Source: UBA4416 sp964543545
GTDB lineage: Bacteria > Bacteroidota > Bacteroidia > B-17B0 > Aurantibacillaceae
Assembly: GCA_964543545.1 (NCBI GenBank)
Contig: CAZIYT010000002.1
Span: 434,001-498,000, forward strand
Direction of reading: 5' to 3'
DNA length: 64,000 nucleotides
A program made the position numbers and the translations under genes. Within the stretch, counting starts at the first letter, position 1. Every line of letters begins with the position of its first letter. Below the pieces are notes generated by a model. That model was not told the origin of the DNA. It ran no database searches and saw only the letters and a program-made list of their open reading frames with translations. Positions 41,346 to 49,879 of this stretch are shown here, piece after piece.

Positions 41346-41813
41346 ATGCCCGGGAACATCACCATGAGGAAAATCGTAGAATACCGCAAGCTTTTGGGAG
41401 TGGATAAGGACGTGACAGTAAGCGAGCTGAAAAGCCTGTACCGTAATTTTATGAAGGAGTATCACCCCGACAAGATCCAGGACAACGAGCAGCTGCAGGA
41501 AGAGGCGGAGGAAAAGAGTAAGCGCATCATTGAAGCCTACCATTTTTTAGTAAGCATAGCGCCGGAAACCATTGAGGCTACCCGCGAAGACTATACCAAT
41601 ACCACCACGAACTCTCACATTGCCGACATTACCTATACCGGCAAGCGCCTGCGCATCGATTTCCAGGACGGAACAGGCTATGAATATTACGGCGTGCCCG
41701 AAAATACGTATGTGAAGCTGATCAATGCCGACTCGCAGGGGCGCTTTGCCCGCAGGCACATTTATACATCTTTCCTGTACAGAAATGTAAATAAAGGAGT
41801 AGTTAAGGCATGA
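41346..41813 (+). CDS. J-domain protein with C-terminal KTSC domain
   Basis: A 155-residue protein from ATG 41346, preceded by AAAAAGG at a useful distance; ATG 41364 is an alternative. Residues about 10-75 are a J domain with the HPD motif in KEYHPDKIQ, so it should stimulate an Hsp70 ATPase. Residues about 90-150 match the KTSC domain (IADITYTGKRLRIDFQDGTGYEYYGVPENTYVKLINADSQG in outline), whose role is unknown but which is found with RNA-processing proteins. The stop overlaps the rluF start by 4 bp (ATGA), so the two are translationally coupled. Confidence 0.85.
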   Translation: MPGNITMRKIVEYRKLLGVDKDVTVSELKSLYRNFMKEYHPDKIQDNEQLQEEAEEKSKRIIEAYHFLVSIAPETIEATREDYTNTTTNSHIADITYTGKRLRIDFQDGTGYEYYGVPENTYVKLINADSQGRFARRHIYTSFLYRNVNKGVVKA

Positions 41814-42529
41814 TCGTAGACAAGTACATTGCCCAATCGGGTTATACGTCGCGCCGCAAGGCCATTGTGCTCATTGAAGAGAAGCGTGTGAAAGTGAACG
41901 GTAAAGTGGCAACGCTTAAAACACCGGTGAATGAAGGCGACACCGTTTTGATTAACGGCGAAAAGCTGAAGGTGACGCCCTTTGTGCCTACTTACATTGC
42001 GTATCACAAGCCGAAAGGCATTGAGTGCACCACCGAAAAAATTCCGAATAACATCATCGACGCTATTAATCACCCACAAACAATCTATCCCGTGGGCAGG
42101 CTCGATAAGGATTCGGAAGGGCTGATCCTGCTCACCAATCATGCGGAGCTCATCAATGCGATTGCCAATGCGGGCGCCGAACACGAGAAGGAATACATCG
42201 TGACCCTGAACCTGCCTGTGCGTACTGCTTTTTTGAATGAGATAGCGCAAGGCATTGAAATGATGGGAGAAAAAACAAAACCCTGCCGGGTAAGCCGGGA
42301 GCCCAATGCCAAAAGGATTTTCCGGATTGTGCTGACGCAGGGAATGAACCGACAGATCCGCCGGATGTGTAATGCTTTTAATTACCAGGTCATCAAACTT
42401 CAGCGCGTCCGGGTGATGCACATCACGCTCGGCAAATTGAAAACCGGAGAATGGCGCGACCTGACGCCGGAAGAACTGGAAGAGCTTCTGAGCCAGACCG
42501 GAAGCTCTGTCAGAACGGCTTCCTCCTGA
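41810..42529 (+). CDS. rluF: 23S rRNA pseudouridine synthase RluF-like
   Basis: A 239-residue RsuA/RluB/E/F-group enzyme. Residues 1-47 are an S4 RNA-binding domain (YIAQSGYTSRRKAIVLIEEKRVKVNG). The catalytic motif is GRLDKDSEGLILLTN at 96-110 with Asp99. The C-terminal LTQGMNRQIRRMCNAFNYQV followed by KLQRVRVMHI and GEWRDLT is the RluF form; RluF makes pseudouridine at 23S position 2604 (E. coli numbering). The specific site is inferred from this resemblance. Coupled to the J-KTSC gene by an ATGA overlap. Confidence 0.88.
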   Translation: MIVDKYIAQSGYTSRRKAIVLIEEKRVKVNGKVATLKTPVNEGDTVLINGEKLKVTPFVPTYIAYHKPKGIECTTEKIPNNIIDAINHPQTIYPVGRLDKDSEGLILLTNHAELINAIANAGAEHEKEYIVTLNLPVRTAFLNEIAQGIEMMGEKTKPCRVSREPNAKRIFRIVLTQGMNRQIRRMCNAFNYQVIKLQRVRVMHITLGKLKTGEWRDLTPEELEELLSQTGSSVRTASS

Positions 42530-42548
42530 TTTTTTGGCATTTCCCCCA

Positions 42549-42579
42549 TTTGTATTTTGATAAATTAAAACTATATTTG
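42549..42579 (+). promoter_or_regulatory. siaC-like promoter (TTTG-N19-TATATTTG)
   Basis: TTTG at 42549-42552 and TATATTTG at 42572-42579, exactly 19 bp apart: the best Bacteroidota promoter match in the window, 35 bp upstream of the start codon. Confidence 0.8.
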
Positions 42580-42614
42580 GTTAAGAACTAAACATTATTA
42601 CACAGGACGTTTAT

Positions 42615-42998
42615 ATGAAGATTTATACCCATCAAGCCACGCAGTCCACGCCCTATATTTATTTTGATCCGACCACGGGCCGGCTTGACATCATTGGAAG
42701 GTCTATTCCTGAAAATTCGGTGGCTTTTTACAAACCTTTATTTGAAGCCCTTGATAACTACTCCGGAAATCCGGCTCAGGGCATCCGTGCCACCATTCAG
42801 CTGGAATACTATAACAGTAGCTCTTCGGTATGCATCCTCAACCTGTTGAAAAAGCTGGAAGCCTTAAAAGACAGAGTAAACGAAATTACAGTCGAGTGGC
42901 ATTACGAGGAAGAAGATGAAGATACACTGGCTGCCGGAAATAATTTCCAGGCCATCATCAGCCTGCCGATTAAGCTGGTGAAAATAACAGAAAAATAA
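42615..42998 (+). CDS. SiaC-family regulatory phosphoprotein (DUF1987)
   Basis: A 127-residue protein from ATG 42615 matching DUF1987/SiaC: PYIYFDPTTGRLDIIGRSIPE, FYKPLFEALDNY, LEYYNSSSSVCILNLL and VEWHYEEEDEDTLAAGNNF. In Pseudomonas aeruginosa, SiaC is phosphorylated on Thr68 by the kinase SiaB and dephosphorylated by the PP2C phosphatase SiaA, controlling a diguanylate cyclase. Here residue 68 is Ser in the same NxSS context, so phosphorylation is plausible. No SiaB homologue was seen in the window, but three SpoIIE/PP2C phosphatases are present. It is a single-gene unit with a strong promoter match. Confidence 0.88.
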   Translation: MKIYTHQATQSTPYIYFDPTTGRLDIIGRSIPENSVAFYKPLFEALDNYSGNPAQGIRATIQLEYYNSSSSVCILNLLKKLEALKDRVNEITVEWHYEEEDEDTLAAGNNFQAIISLPIKLVKITEK

Positions 42999-43009
42999 GT
43001 CGCCGGCTT

Positions 43010-43681
43010 TTACCTTAAAATCCTGAAACACAGCCCTGCCTCAATGGCCATGCCATCTACGGAGGTAGAATAGTTTTGCCCTACCGTGTTTCCTTTTATT
43101 TGCTTGGGAGAGGTAGTGCCTGTATAGGAACTCACCATGCCGAAAGCACCCAGGCGTTTCCAGAAATAATAACGGGCCTTTGTGCCAAAGCGCAGAATGC
43201 TTCCCGATGCATTGTACTGCTGGTCGATGTCGCTTTGCTTATTCGTATAGTTTACGGTAAACAATCCTGTGGAAAGGAAGACGGAAAGGTCGAGGCGCTT
43301 ATTCACAAACACGTGATAGTTCACATCAACCGTCAGCTCGTTGGTAAACATCTTCATCGTATTGTCTGTAGCTTCCGCATTATAGAACCTGGAGGCATTC
43401 ACCTTAAAGATATCCGTACCGGCGCTCATGCCGAGACCCAGCCGTTTGGTTACAGCATATTCAATAATAAGCGGATCCCTGTCGCCGCAGATAAATTCGG
43501 AGTGCATCAACACCGGTTTAGCGCCGCTGATATCGTTGGTGGTATAATTGGCAAAGGTAGAGCCTTCGGAAACGCTGATCAACAGGGAACCTTTCCGGTA
43601 GCACTGCGCCTCAGCAGAAACAGGGGCGAGGCAAGCAAGGGAACAAACGAATAACAGGGCCTGGGAGTAGAATTTTACCAT
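43010..43681 (-). CDS. Outer-membrane beta-barrel-like protein
   Basis: A 223-residue exported protein from ATG 43681; signal peptide ends near residue 25 (AEAQ). The remainder is a series of amphipathic strands of 9-12 residues with aromatic girdles (LLISVSEGSTFANYTT, LTVDVNYHVFVNKRLDLSVFLSTGLFTVNY, ARYYFWKRLGAFGMVSSY, MAIEAGLCFRILR), ending in a strand close to the C-terminus. This fits a small eight-strand barrel. Function unknown. It converges with siaC with an 11-bp gap. Confidence 0.75.
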   Translation of the reverse strand: MVKFYSQALLFVCSLACLAPVSAEAQCYRKGSLLISVSEGSTFANYTTNDISGAKPVLMHSEFICGDRDPLIIEYAVTKRLGLGMSAGTDIFKVNASRFYNAEATDNTMKMFTNELTVDVNYHVFVNKRLDLSVFLSTGLFTVNYTNKQSDIDQQYNASGSILRFGTKARYYFWKRLGAFGMVSSYTGTTSPKQIKGNTVGQNYSTSVDGMAIEAGLCFRILR

Positions 43682-43728
43682 GATGTTATGTTTAGTTATA
43701 CCAAATATAGGAATTTTTCGGAGATGGC

Positions 43729-43900
43729 CAAATGAGTCCTTAACTGCAAAGCCCGCAGAGAATTCCTGATAATGAGTGTATGCCGCGTCAGCGTCCCGAT
43801 AGTTATCGGGAGCAGCGAAAATCCTCCGTGCTGCCTTTTTTGCGCGGAGATTGTAGCGGAAAGCGTCACGACAGGTCGTGACGGAGGCCCAAAAATCAAT
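43729..43900. repeat. Composite extragenic repeat with nested palindromes
   Basis: The 331-bp gap between the barrel gene and the helicase gene holds CCCGATAGTTATCGGGA (43795-43811), a stretch with CCGTGCTGCCTTTTTTGCGC (43828-43847), GATTGTAGCGGAAAGC (43850-43865) and CGTCACGACAGGTCGTGACG (43865-43884). Nested small palindromes within a GC-rich block in an AT-rich gap look like a mobile extragenic (REP-type) element rather than a gene. Confidence 0.5.
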
Positions 43901-43988
43901 GCTTACATGGATAAATAAAATAAGCAGAGAGAGCTCTTAACTACAGTTTATACAAGTTGTGAGGAACATTTATCACGGATATTAATAG

Positions 43989-43996
43989 TACATTTG
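43989..43996 (+). promoter_or_regulatory. Bacteroidota -7 box (TACATTTG)
   Basis: TAnnTTTG match 16 bp upstream of the helicase start codon; no well-spaced -33 element. Confidence 0.4.
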
Positions 43997-44012
43997 TAAA
44001 TACTGACACATC

Positions 44013-45248
44013 ATGAGATTTTCCGAATACCATATCATTCCTGAGATCAAGCAAAGCCTTGAGGAATCAGGTTTTAAGCGCCCTACCGATATCCAGTTCA
44101 AAGCCATTCCCAATATCCTGAACGGAGAAGATGTGCTGGCCATTGCCCAAACGGGCACAGGTAAAACTGCGGCCTTTGCCATTCCTATTCTTCACCTGAT
44201 CTCCAAAGCCGGTGTCGACCAGGGCATCCGTGCCATTGTAATGGTGCCCACACACGAGCTGGCCATCCAGATCACAGAGGTATTCAATACCCTCGGGAAA
44301 TATACCGGTGTGAGAACCCTGGGCATTTTTGGGGGCGTCGATCAGGATCCGCAGATCCGCGAGCTGGAAAACGGGGTTGATATCCTGGTAGCCACTCCGG
44401 GCAGGCTCTTCGATCTCGCCAGTCAGCGTTATATTAATTTACGCGACGTCAAAGTCCTGGTGCTCGATGAGGCCGATCTCATGCTGGACATGGGATTCTA
44501 TAAGGATATCGAGGACCTCATTAAATACCTGCCGCGCAAGCGCCAGACCCTGTTTTTCTCGGCCACCATCAATGAGAAAATCAAAAAGCTGGCCTATTCA
44601 CTCGTGAACAGCAGTGCTATCCGCATCCAGATCTCACCGAAAGATCCGGTATCGAAAAATGTGACACACTCCGTGATGTTTGTGAACATGGATGACAAGC
44701 GTTTTTTCCTGGAACGGATCGTCAACGAAAATCCCGGAGCGAGGATCCTGGTATTTGTGAGAACCAAAGTACGGGCCGAACGCGTGTATGAAGCGATGAA
44801 GCGTGTGAAGATCGACAGCCTCACCATGCACGGCGGCAAAGACCAGGACAGCAGGCTGGAAGTGATGTCGGAGTTCAAAAACGGAAACGTAAAATTGCTC
44901 ATCGCCACAGATGTGAGCGCACGTGGCGTGGATATTGCGAATGTGGATTATGTGATCAACTATGATTTGCCGGAAGTGGCCGAAAACTATGTACACCGCG
45001 TAGGCCGCACGGGCAGGGGAAATAACAAAGGCATAGCTGTTTCTTTTTGCAGCCCCGAAGAAAAGCCTGTCCTGGAAGAGATCGAAGCCTTTATGGATAA
45101 GAAGATCAATGTGCTGGAAGTGAAAAAAGCCGATTACTCGGAAACGCTGGCACTTACTGATGACGTAAACGACAACTGGCGCAAGCTGATCCAGGATGCC
45201 GAACAGGAAGATAAAAAATACAAAGGCAAAAAGAATAAGAAGAAGTAG
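44013..45248 (+). CDS. DEAD-box ATP-dependent RNA helicase
   Basis: A 411-residue RNA helicase with the complete motif set: Q motif region (GFKRPTDIQFKAIP), AQTGTGKTAAFAIP (I), PTHELAIQ (Ia), TPGRL (Ib), VLDEADLMLDMGF (II, DEAD), FSATI (III, SAT), VFVRTK (IV), TDVSARGVDI (V) and YVHRVGRTGR (VI). The short Lys-rich tail (KKYKGKKNKKK) probably binds RNA. It belongs to the RhlE-like group and likely remodels rRNA or mRNA structure in the cytoplasm. Starts at ATG 44013. A palindromic extragenic element begins at its stop codon. Confidence 0.93.
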   Translation: MRFSEYHIIPEIKQSLEESGFKRPTDIQFKAIPNILNGEDVLAIAQTGTGKTAAFAIPILHLISKAGVDQGIRAIVMVPTHELAIQITEVFNTLGKYTGVRTLGIFGGVDQDPQIRELENGVDILVATPGRLFDLASQRYINLRDVKVLVLDEADLMLDMGFYKDIEDLIKYLPRKRQTLFFSATINEKIKKLAYSLVNSSAIRIQISPKDPVSKNVTHSVMFVNMDDKRFFLERIVNENPGARILVFVRTKVRAERVYEAMKRVKIDSLTMHGGKDQDSRLEVMSEFKNGNVKLLIATDVSARGVDIANVDYVINYDLPEVAENYVHRVGRTGRGNNKGIAVSFCSPEEKPVLEEIEAFMDKKINVLEVKKADYSETLALTDDVNDNWRKLIQDAEQEDKKYKGKKNKKK

Positions 45249-45350
45249 CTTCGACTCCGCTCAGCTAGCGGTTCGGTTGCGTTTAGCCAGCGGATTGTTT
45301 CCGATGTCTGCTTTAGCCTGTTTGCAGTGGCTGAGCGGAGCCGAAGCCCC
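45246..45350. repeat. Inverted-repeat extragenic element (CTTCGGCTCC family), second copy
   Basis: Arms AGCTTCGACTCCGCTCAGC and GCTGAGCGGAGCCGAAGC enclose about 65 bp. Like the copy at 18755-18825, it starts at the stop codon of a rightward gene. Confidence 0.65.
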
Positions 45351-45539
45351 GCATAAGGGGTATCCGGTGCTGTTGATTCAGCGGATTCAACACCCACCTC
45401 ATCGAATGTAAACATCATATTAAATTATGCATCCGATTCATAACTGAAAATTAAATTTCCTGAACGCTTTCATCGTTTAATGGTAACACAGAGCTTTAAA
45501 TGAGTTCACTTCATGCAGGTATTTTTGAAAAAAAAACCT

Positions 45540-47765
45540 ATGAAGAAAAACATCTACCTCTTTTCAGGCCTTTTACTGGCCGGACTTACGTCAAACGCGC
45601 AGGTCTCTTTTCAAAACAGATCACATTCACCAACCTTTGTCAATATCAGCACTGCCAACTTTCCGGGTGTGCAGGCTTTTTCCCTGGTAGGGTCGGCAGA
45701 TACATTGCCTCAGTCAACCACGTTTAGATTTGGCGGCTCGGCAGATGGCGCCGGGATCCTGAAAAACAGTAACGGCACCTATACTTATTTATTGAACCAC
45801 GAGGATAATTTTTCCGTATCGCGGATCACCCTCGATAATACCTTCAAGCCTGTAAAAGGCGAGTACCTGTTAAACTCAAACGGCGGCATGTGGCGCTTAT
45901 GCTCTGCCACCATGGCCACGCCACAAACACACGGCTTCGGCCCCCTGTTCCTTACCTGCGGTGAAACCAGCGTGGAGTCTATGACACACTACCTCAATCC
46001 ATACGGACCTGCTATTACCGATTCGACCACCTCGGCCAATACAACCCTGGCCAGCGGGCTTGGAAAATGGAATGCAGAAAATGCACTGCCTTTGCCGCTT
46101 GCTACCTATCCGGGCCAAACGATTATCCTGATCGGCGATGACGATTCGGGAACGAACGGCGGCCAGGTAGTGATGTACAAAAGTAACGGTGTGGGTAACC
46201 TGAACAGCGGGACTTTATATGTATTACGCCGGGTCGATCAGAACCAGCGTGAGCGCGACGTTCCGGTGGGCACTTTTGTAAACGTGGAGTTTGTGGCTAT
46301 CCCGAATTACATGACCATGACGGGAGCGCAACTGGACACTTATTCCAATGCGACGTTGAAAAGCATCAAGTTTCAGCGTGTCGAAGACCTCGATTACCGC
46401 AAGGGAAGCCCTAATGCCGCGCGCCAGATCTTTTTCAATGCTACCGGCCAGGTCAATTCAGATACGACAGACAGAACACTCTGGGGCCGTGTGTATGAGC
46501 TTCAGCTGGATTCATTGAACCCGTTGACCGGAAAGCTCAGGTGCATTTTGAATGGCGATGATAAAAACCCTGCTAACGCAGCGCGCGTGTTATACCAGCC
46601 GGACAACATTTGTGTAACCGAAGATTACGTCTATATTCAGGAAGATCCTAACGGATATGTATTCCCGAGCTCAGCGCCTTATGTGCATGATGCCAACATC
46701 TACCAGTACGATATTCAGACGGCCGGTTTCAAGCAGCTGCTTGGCCTGGACCATCACCGTGGCCTTCCTTACCTGGATAGCGCCATCTATAACCAGAATG
46801 CCACAGGAACCGGCTATGCCCGCAGCGGTACCGGAAGCTGGGAGTTCGGAGCGATGGTAGACGTGTCTGCCGAAACAGGCGTCGACAATGCCTTTGTGTT
46901 ATCCTTGCAACCGCACTCCTGGAGAAGCCCTGTATTTGCGGGTGTTGACGGAGGTACCAAACGTGCCACCGAAAACCAGGGAAGCTTACTCATCACCCTC
47001 ACAGGTGTGCCACGCGTGAAAGCCCAGGCACCTGTTGTATCTTCAGCTATGATCTGCGCCGGTTCCCCGGCTGTTCTCAAAGCTTCGCAGGGTTCTACCT
47101 ACGCCTCAACAAACGGCACTACCTATAAATGGTATACGGTTGCTTCCGGAGGAGCGCCGGTATTTACAGGCCCTACTTTCACAACGCCGTTTTTAAATGC
47201 CAATGCCACTTACTATGTCGAATCCTTTATCTCCGGAAATGCAAGCCCTGCACGTACGGCTGTCACCGTTACCGTAACGGCAGCTCCTGCACAACCGACG
47301 ATTACACAAAACGGAAATACACTGGTGTCGAGCGCTACTACAGGAAACCAATGGTACAGGAACGGGGTGTTGTTAACCGGTGGTACAAGCCAGACCTTAA
47401 CGATCAATCAAAGCGGTTATTATTCGGTATCTGCGAGAACAGGCACTTGTGTGTCTCCTGTTTCCAACGACGTGCTTGTGTCGATCACCGGCATCGAAGA
47501 GATCAGCGCGCTGGATGAGATGAACATTTTCCCGAATCCGAACGACGGAACCTTTGTGATCAACTTCAATACCAGGGAAGCCAGCGAGCGCCTGCACGTG
47601 AGAATCGTGAATGCTCTTGGCCAGATTGTGTATGAAGATACCGCCGAAAAATTCAACGGGAATTACTCCAAAAAAGTTCAGCTGAACGATAACGCCGCCG
47701 GTGTGTACCACGTGACCTTATATACCGATACCAAAGCTTACAAAAAAACAATTTCAAAACACTAA
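45540..47765 (+). CDS. T9SS-exported PhoX-like (DUF839) protein with Ig-like domain
   Basis: A 741-residue exported protein; ATG 45540 opens on a signal peptide (MKKNIYLFSGLLLAGLTSNAQ). Residues about 25-490 recall PhoX-type (DUF839) proteins: LLNHEDNFSVSR, GGMWRLCSATMATP, LFLTCGETSVES, a middle VEFVAIPNY, RVEDLDYRKG, and YQPDNICVTEDYVYIQEDPNGY. PhoX phosphatases bind calcium and iron; all metal ligands cannot be confirmed here. Residues about 500-650 look like one or two Ig-like domains, and about 655-741 are a T9SS type A sorting domain (MNIFPNPNDGTFVINF, NALGQIVYE, AAGVYHVTLYTD, final KKTISKH). It should be secreted or surface anchored. It precedes the diheme peroxidase gene; a terminator separates them. 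Confidence 0.82.
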   Translation: MKKNIYLFSGLLLAGLTSNAQVSFQNRSHSPTFVNISTANFPGVQAFSLVGSADTLPQSTTFRFGGSADGAGILKNSNGTYTYLLNHEDNFSVSRITLDNTFKPVKGEYLLNSNGGMWRLCSATMATPQTHGFGPLFLTCGETSVESMTHYLNPYGPAITDSTTSANTTLASGLGKWNAENALPLPLATYPGQTIILIGDDDSGTNGGQVVMYKSNGVGNLNSGTLYVLRRVDQNQRERDVPVGTFVNVEFVAIPNYMTMTGAQLDTYSNATLKSIKFQRVEDLDYRKGSPNAARQIFFNATGQVNSDTTDRTLWGRVYELQLDSLNPLTGKLRCILNGDDKNPANAARVLYQPDNICVTEDYVYIQEDPNGYVFPSSAPYVHDANIYQYDIQTAGFKQLLGLDHHRGLPYLDSAIYNQNATGTGYARSGTGSWEFGAMVDVSAETGVDNAFVLSLQPHSWRSPVFAGVDGGTKRATENQGSLLITLTGVPRVKAQAPVVSSAMICAGSPAVLKASQGSTYASTNGTTYKWYTVASGGAPVFTGPTFTTPFLNANATYYVESFISGNASPARTAVTVTVTAAPAQPTITQNGNTLVSSATTGNQWYRNGVLLTGGTSQTLTINQSGYYSVSARTGTCVSPVSNDVLVSITGIEEISALDEMNIFPNPNDGTFVINFNTREASERLHVRIVNALGQIVYEDTAEKFNGNYSKKVQLNDNAAGVYHVTLYTDTKAYKKTISKH

Positions 47766-47784
47766 TCCATGACTACTCCGAAAG

Positions 47785-47815
47785 CAGGGAACAGGAAACT
47801 GTTCCCTGTCTTTTC
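47785..47815 (+). terminator. Rho-independent terminator
   Basis: CAGGGAACAG / CTGTTCCCTG stem with GAAA loop followed by TCTTTTC, 19 bp after the PhoX-like gene. Confidence 0.85.
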
Positions 47816-47832
47816 ATTTAATACCACCGCGT

Positions 47833-49758
47833 TTGAAAACAAAACATACCTTTATTCTTATTCTCCCTTTTGCGTTGATGACCATTAACTTTTTGTCTTC
47901 GTTTAGGGGGCCGGAAGTGGAAACGCCTTCCGCAAAACAGGTAAAGCTGCAATTCAAAGCCCAGTGCGATTCTTTTTCGAAGGACCTTTCGGGGCTCAAC
48001 CGCTTGATCGCCCTTTACAAAACAGACAGCCTGCAGCTACCCGCACTTCGCGCAAGCTATAAGGCTTCCCGTATTCACTACAAGCGCGCCGAAGCCATGA
48101 TGGAATACTATTTTCCGGCGACAGCCAAAATGTTCAATGGCGCACTCGTCAATGAATCGGACGAGGAAGAAGGAACGCAGCTCATCATCGAACCGGAAGG
48201 CTTACAGGTGGTGGAAGATATTTTATTTTCCGATAAGCCTTACGAACAGATCAGCCTGCTTGAAACACATGGCAAGCGGCTCCTCGCCGTGAGCAATCGT
48301 CTCAACAACCTGAGCGATGCTTCACCCTTCGGCGATTTTCAGATTATGGATGCCCAGAGAATGGCGCTGATCCGTATCATGACCTTATCCATCATTGGTT
48401 TCGATTCCCCGGCATCCGGCAATGCCCTGAAGGAAACGGAGGCGGAATTGGCAAGTATCCGGTCTGTCATAACATGCTACGAGCCGGTGTTCTTACAAAA
48501 AAATAAAACTTTGTATCAAACGATAAACAGGCAATTGGAGCAGAGCATCGCTTATCTCAAAACAGCGCAGAGCCTCGATGAGCTCAATAAGTACGTGCTG
48601 ATCAGGCAGCACCTCGATCCTTTGTATGCCTCTCTTACCCGCATCATGCCTGCCTTAAACATTGAGGTGCTCGATCTTCCATCGCCGATCCGCTTAAATG
48701 CCGGCAGCATTTTCAGTAAAGCGGCCATTAATACCAATTACTATAATCCCTATAATACCCCTTTAAGCCGCGAAGCGGTTCAACTGGGAAGAATCCTTTT
48801 TTTCGATCCCGTATTATCAGGCAACAACCAAAGGGCCTGCGCGTCCTGCCACGATCCTAAGCTGGCTTTTACCGATAACCTGGCTACCAGCAAAGCCTTT
48901 GGCCTGGAAGGAAACGTTTCGCGGAATGCCCCAACGATCATCAATGCAGGCTTTCAGGCCAATTACTTTTACGATTCCCGTTCCAATTACCTCGAAGACC
49001 AGATCAGGGCGGTGACTAACAACCAGCATGAGCTGCACGGTGATTTACTGAAGTCGGCAGAAAAATTAAAAAGCAGCCCGGAGTATGTGAAGCTGTTTAA
49101 AAAAGCGTACAAGGGCAGGCCCGATACGGTAATCAGCGTGTTGTCCATCATCAAAGCCATCTCTTCCTACGAAAGAAGCCTGGTGGCGATGGATTCAAAA
49201 TTTGATCAGAACATCCGCCGTGAAAAAAATACGATGACCAAAGAGGAGATCAGCGGGTTTAACTTATTTATGGGAAAAGCGGAATGTGCTACCTGTCATT
49301 TTATGCCGATGTTCAACGGGACGGTACCGCCGGCTTATACTAAAACCGAGTGGGAAATCCTGGGTGTTCCCACAAAAGCAGATACGGTGAATGCAGTCAT
49401 CGACACCGATCCCGGAAGATTTGCGGTGAATGGCATGCAGTTGAATAAGTATGCCTTTAAAACCACCACCCTGCGGAATGTGGGACTCACAGCGCCTTAC
49501 ATGCACAATGGCATTTACAAAACACTGGAAGACGTGATCGACTTTTATGCGCGTGGCGGTGGGAATGGTATTGGCATGAGTCTCGAAACACAAACCCTGC
49601 CTTTTGACAAGCTGGAATTATCCGCACAGGATAAAAAAGACCTCGTTTCCTTTCTGAAAACACTCACCGATACGGCAGGTTGTACGGCTGTGCCTCTGCG
49701 TCTGCCGGCTTTCCCGGATAAGCAGCTGAACAAACGAAAAATAGGAGGGGAGTATTAA
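47833..49758 (+). CDS. Diheme cytochrome c peroxidase (MauG-like) with imelysin-like N-terminal half
   Basis: A 641-residue exported protein. No in-frame ATG precedes the signal peptide, so TTG 47833 is used (MKTKHTFILILPFALMTINFLSS). Residues about 35-280 are all-helical and resemble imelysin/EfeO-like helical bundles. Residues about 300-641 are a bacterial diheme peroxidase: LGRILFFDPVLSG, haem sites CASCH (336-340) and CATCH (485-489), NAPTIINAGF, YFYDSRSNYLEDQ, TTTLRNVGLTAPYMHNG. Such enzymes reduce peroxide or oxidise a protein or small substrate in the periplasm. It follows the PhoX-like gene, a pairing worth noting, though a terminator lies between. Confidence 0.87.
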   Translation: MKTKHTFILILPFALMTINFLSSFRGPEVETPSAKQVKLQFKAQCDSFSKDLSGLNRLIALYKTDSLQLPALRASYKASRIHYKRAEAMMEYYFPATAKMFNGALVNESDEEEGTQLIIEPEGLQVVEDILFSDKPYEQISLLETHGKRLLAVSNRLNNLSDASPFGDFQIMDAQRMALIRIMTLSIIGFDSPASGNALKETEAELASIRSVITCYEPVFLQKNKTLYQTINRQLEQSIAYLKTAQSLDELNKYVLIRQHLDPLYASLTRIMPALNIEVLDLPSPIRLNAGSIFSKAAINTNYYNPYNTPLSREAVQLGRILFFDPVLSGNNQRACASCHDPKLAFTDNLATSKAFGLEGNVSRNAPTIINAGFQANYFYDSRSNYLEDQIRAVTNNQHELHGDLLKSAEKLKSSPEYVKLFKKAYKGRPDTVISVLSIIKAISSYERSLVAMDSKFDQNIRREKNTMTKEEISGFNLFMGKAECATCHFMPMFNGTVPPAYTKTEWEILGVPTKADTVNAVIDTDPGRFAVNGMQLNKYAFKTTTLRNVGLTAPYMHNGIYKTLEDVIDFYARGGGNGIGMSLETQTLPFDKLELSAQDKKDLVSFLKTLTDTAGCTAVPLRLPAFPDKQLNKRKIGGEY

Positions 49759-49879
49759 TTGATGTGGTGCCTGAGGTCCCGAAGACACCATTTGAAATTT
49801 CCATGGTGGGATTTTTCAAGCGATGGCTGAGCTGCCAGCATTATCAATTTTCCGGTGGCCGGGCGAAGTCGAAGTCACG
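49759..49879. repeat. Intergenic remnant of the CTTCGGCTCC-type element
   Basis: The segment GGTGGCCGGGCGAAGTCGAAG near 49855-49875 resembles one arm of the elements at 18755 and 45246, with several changes; GATGGCTGAGCTGCCAGCAT at 49822-49841 has local symmetry. No gene. Confidence 0.35.

Noticed and set aside
41049..41543. Minus-strand frame over the repeat-like block and the start of the J-KTSC gene
   Set aside because: It is built from intergenic repeat sequence and the antisense of a J domain; no conserved features.
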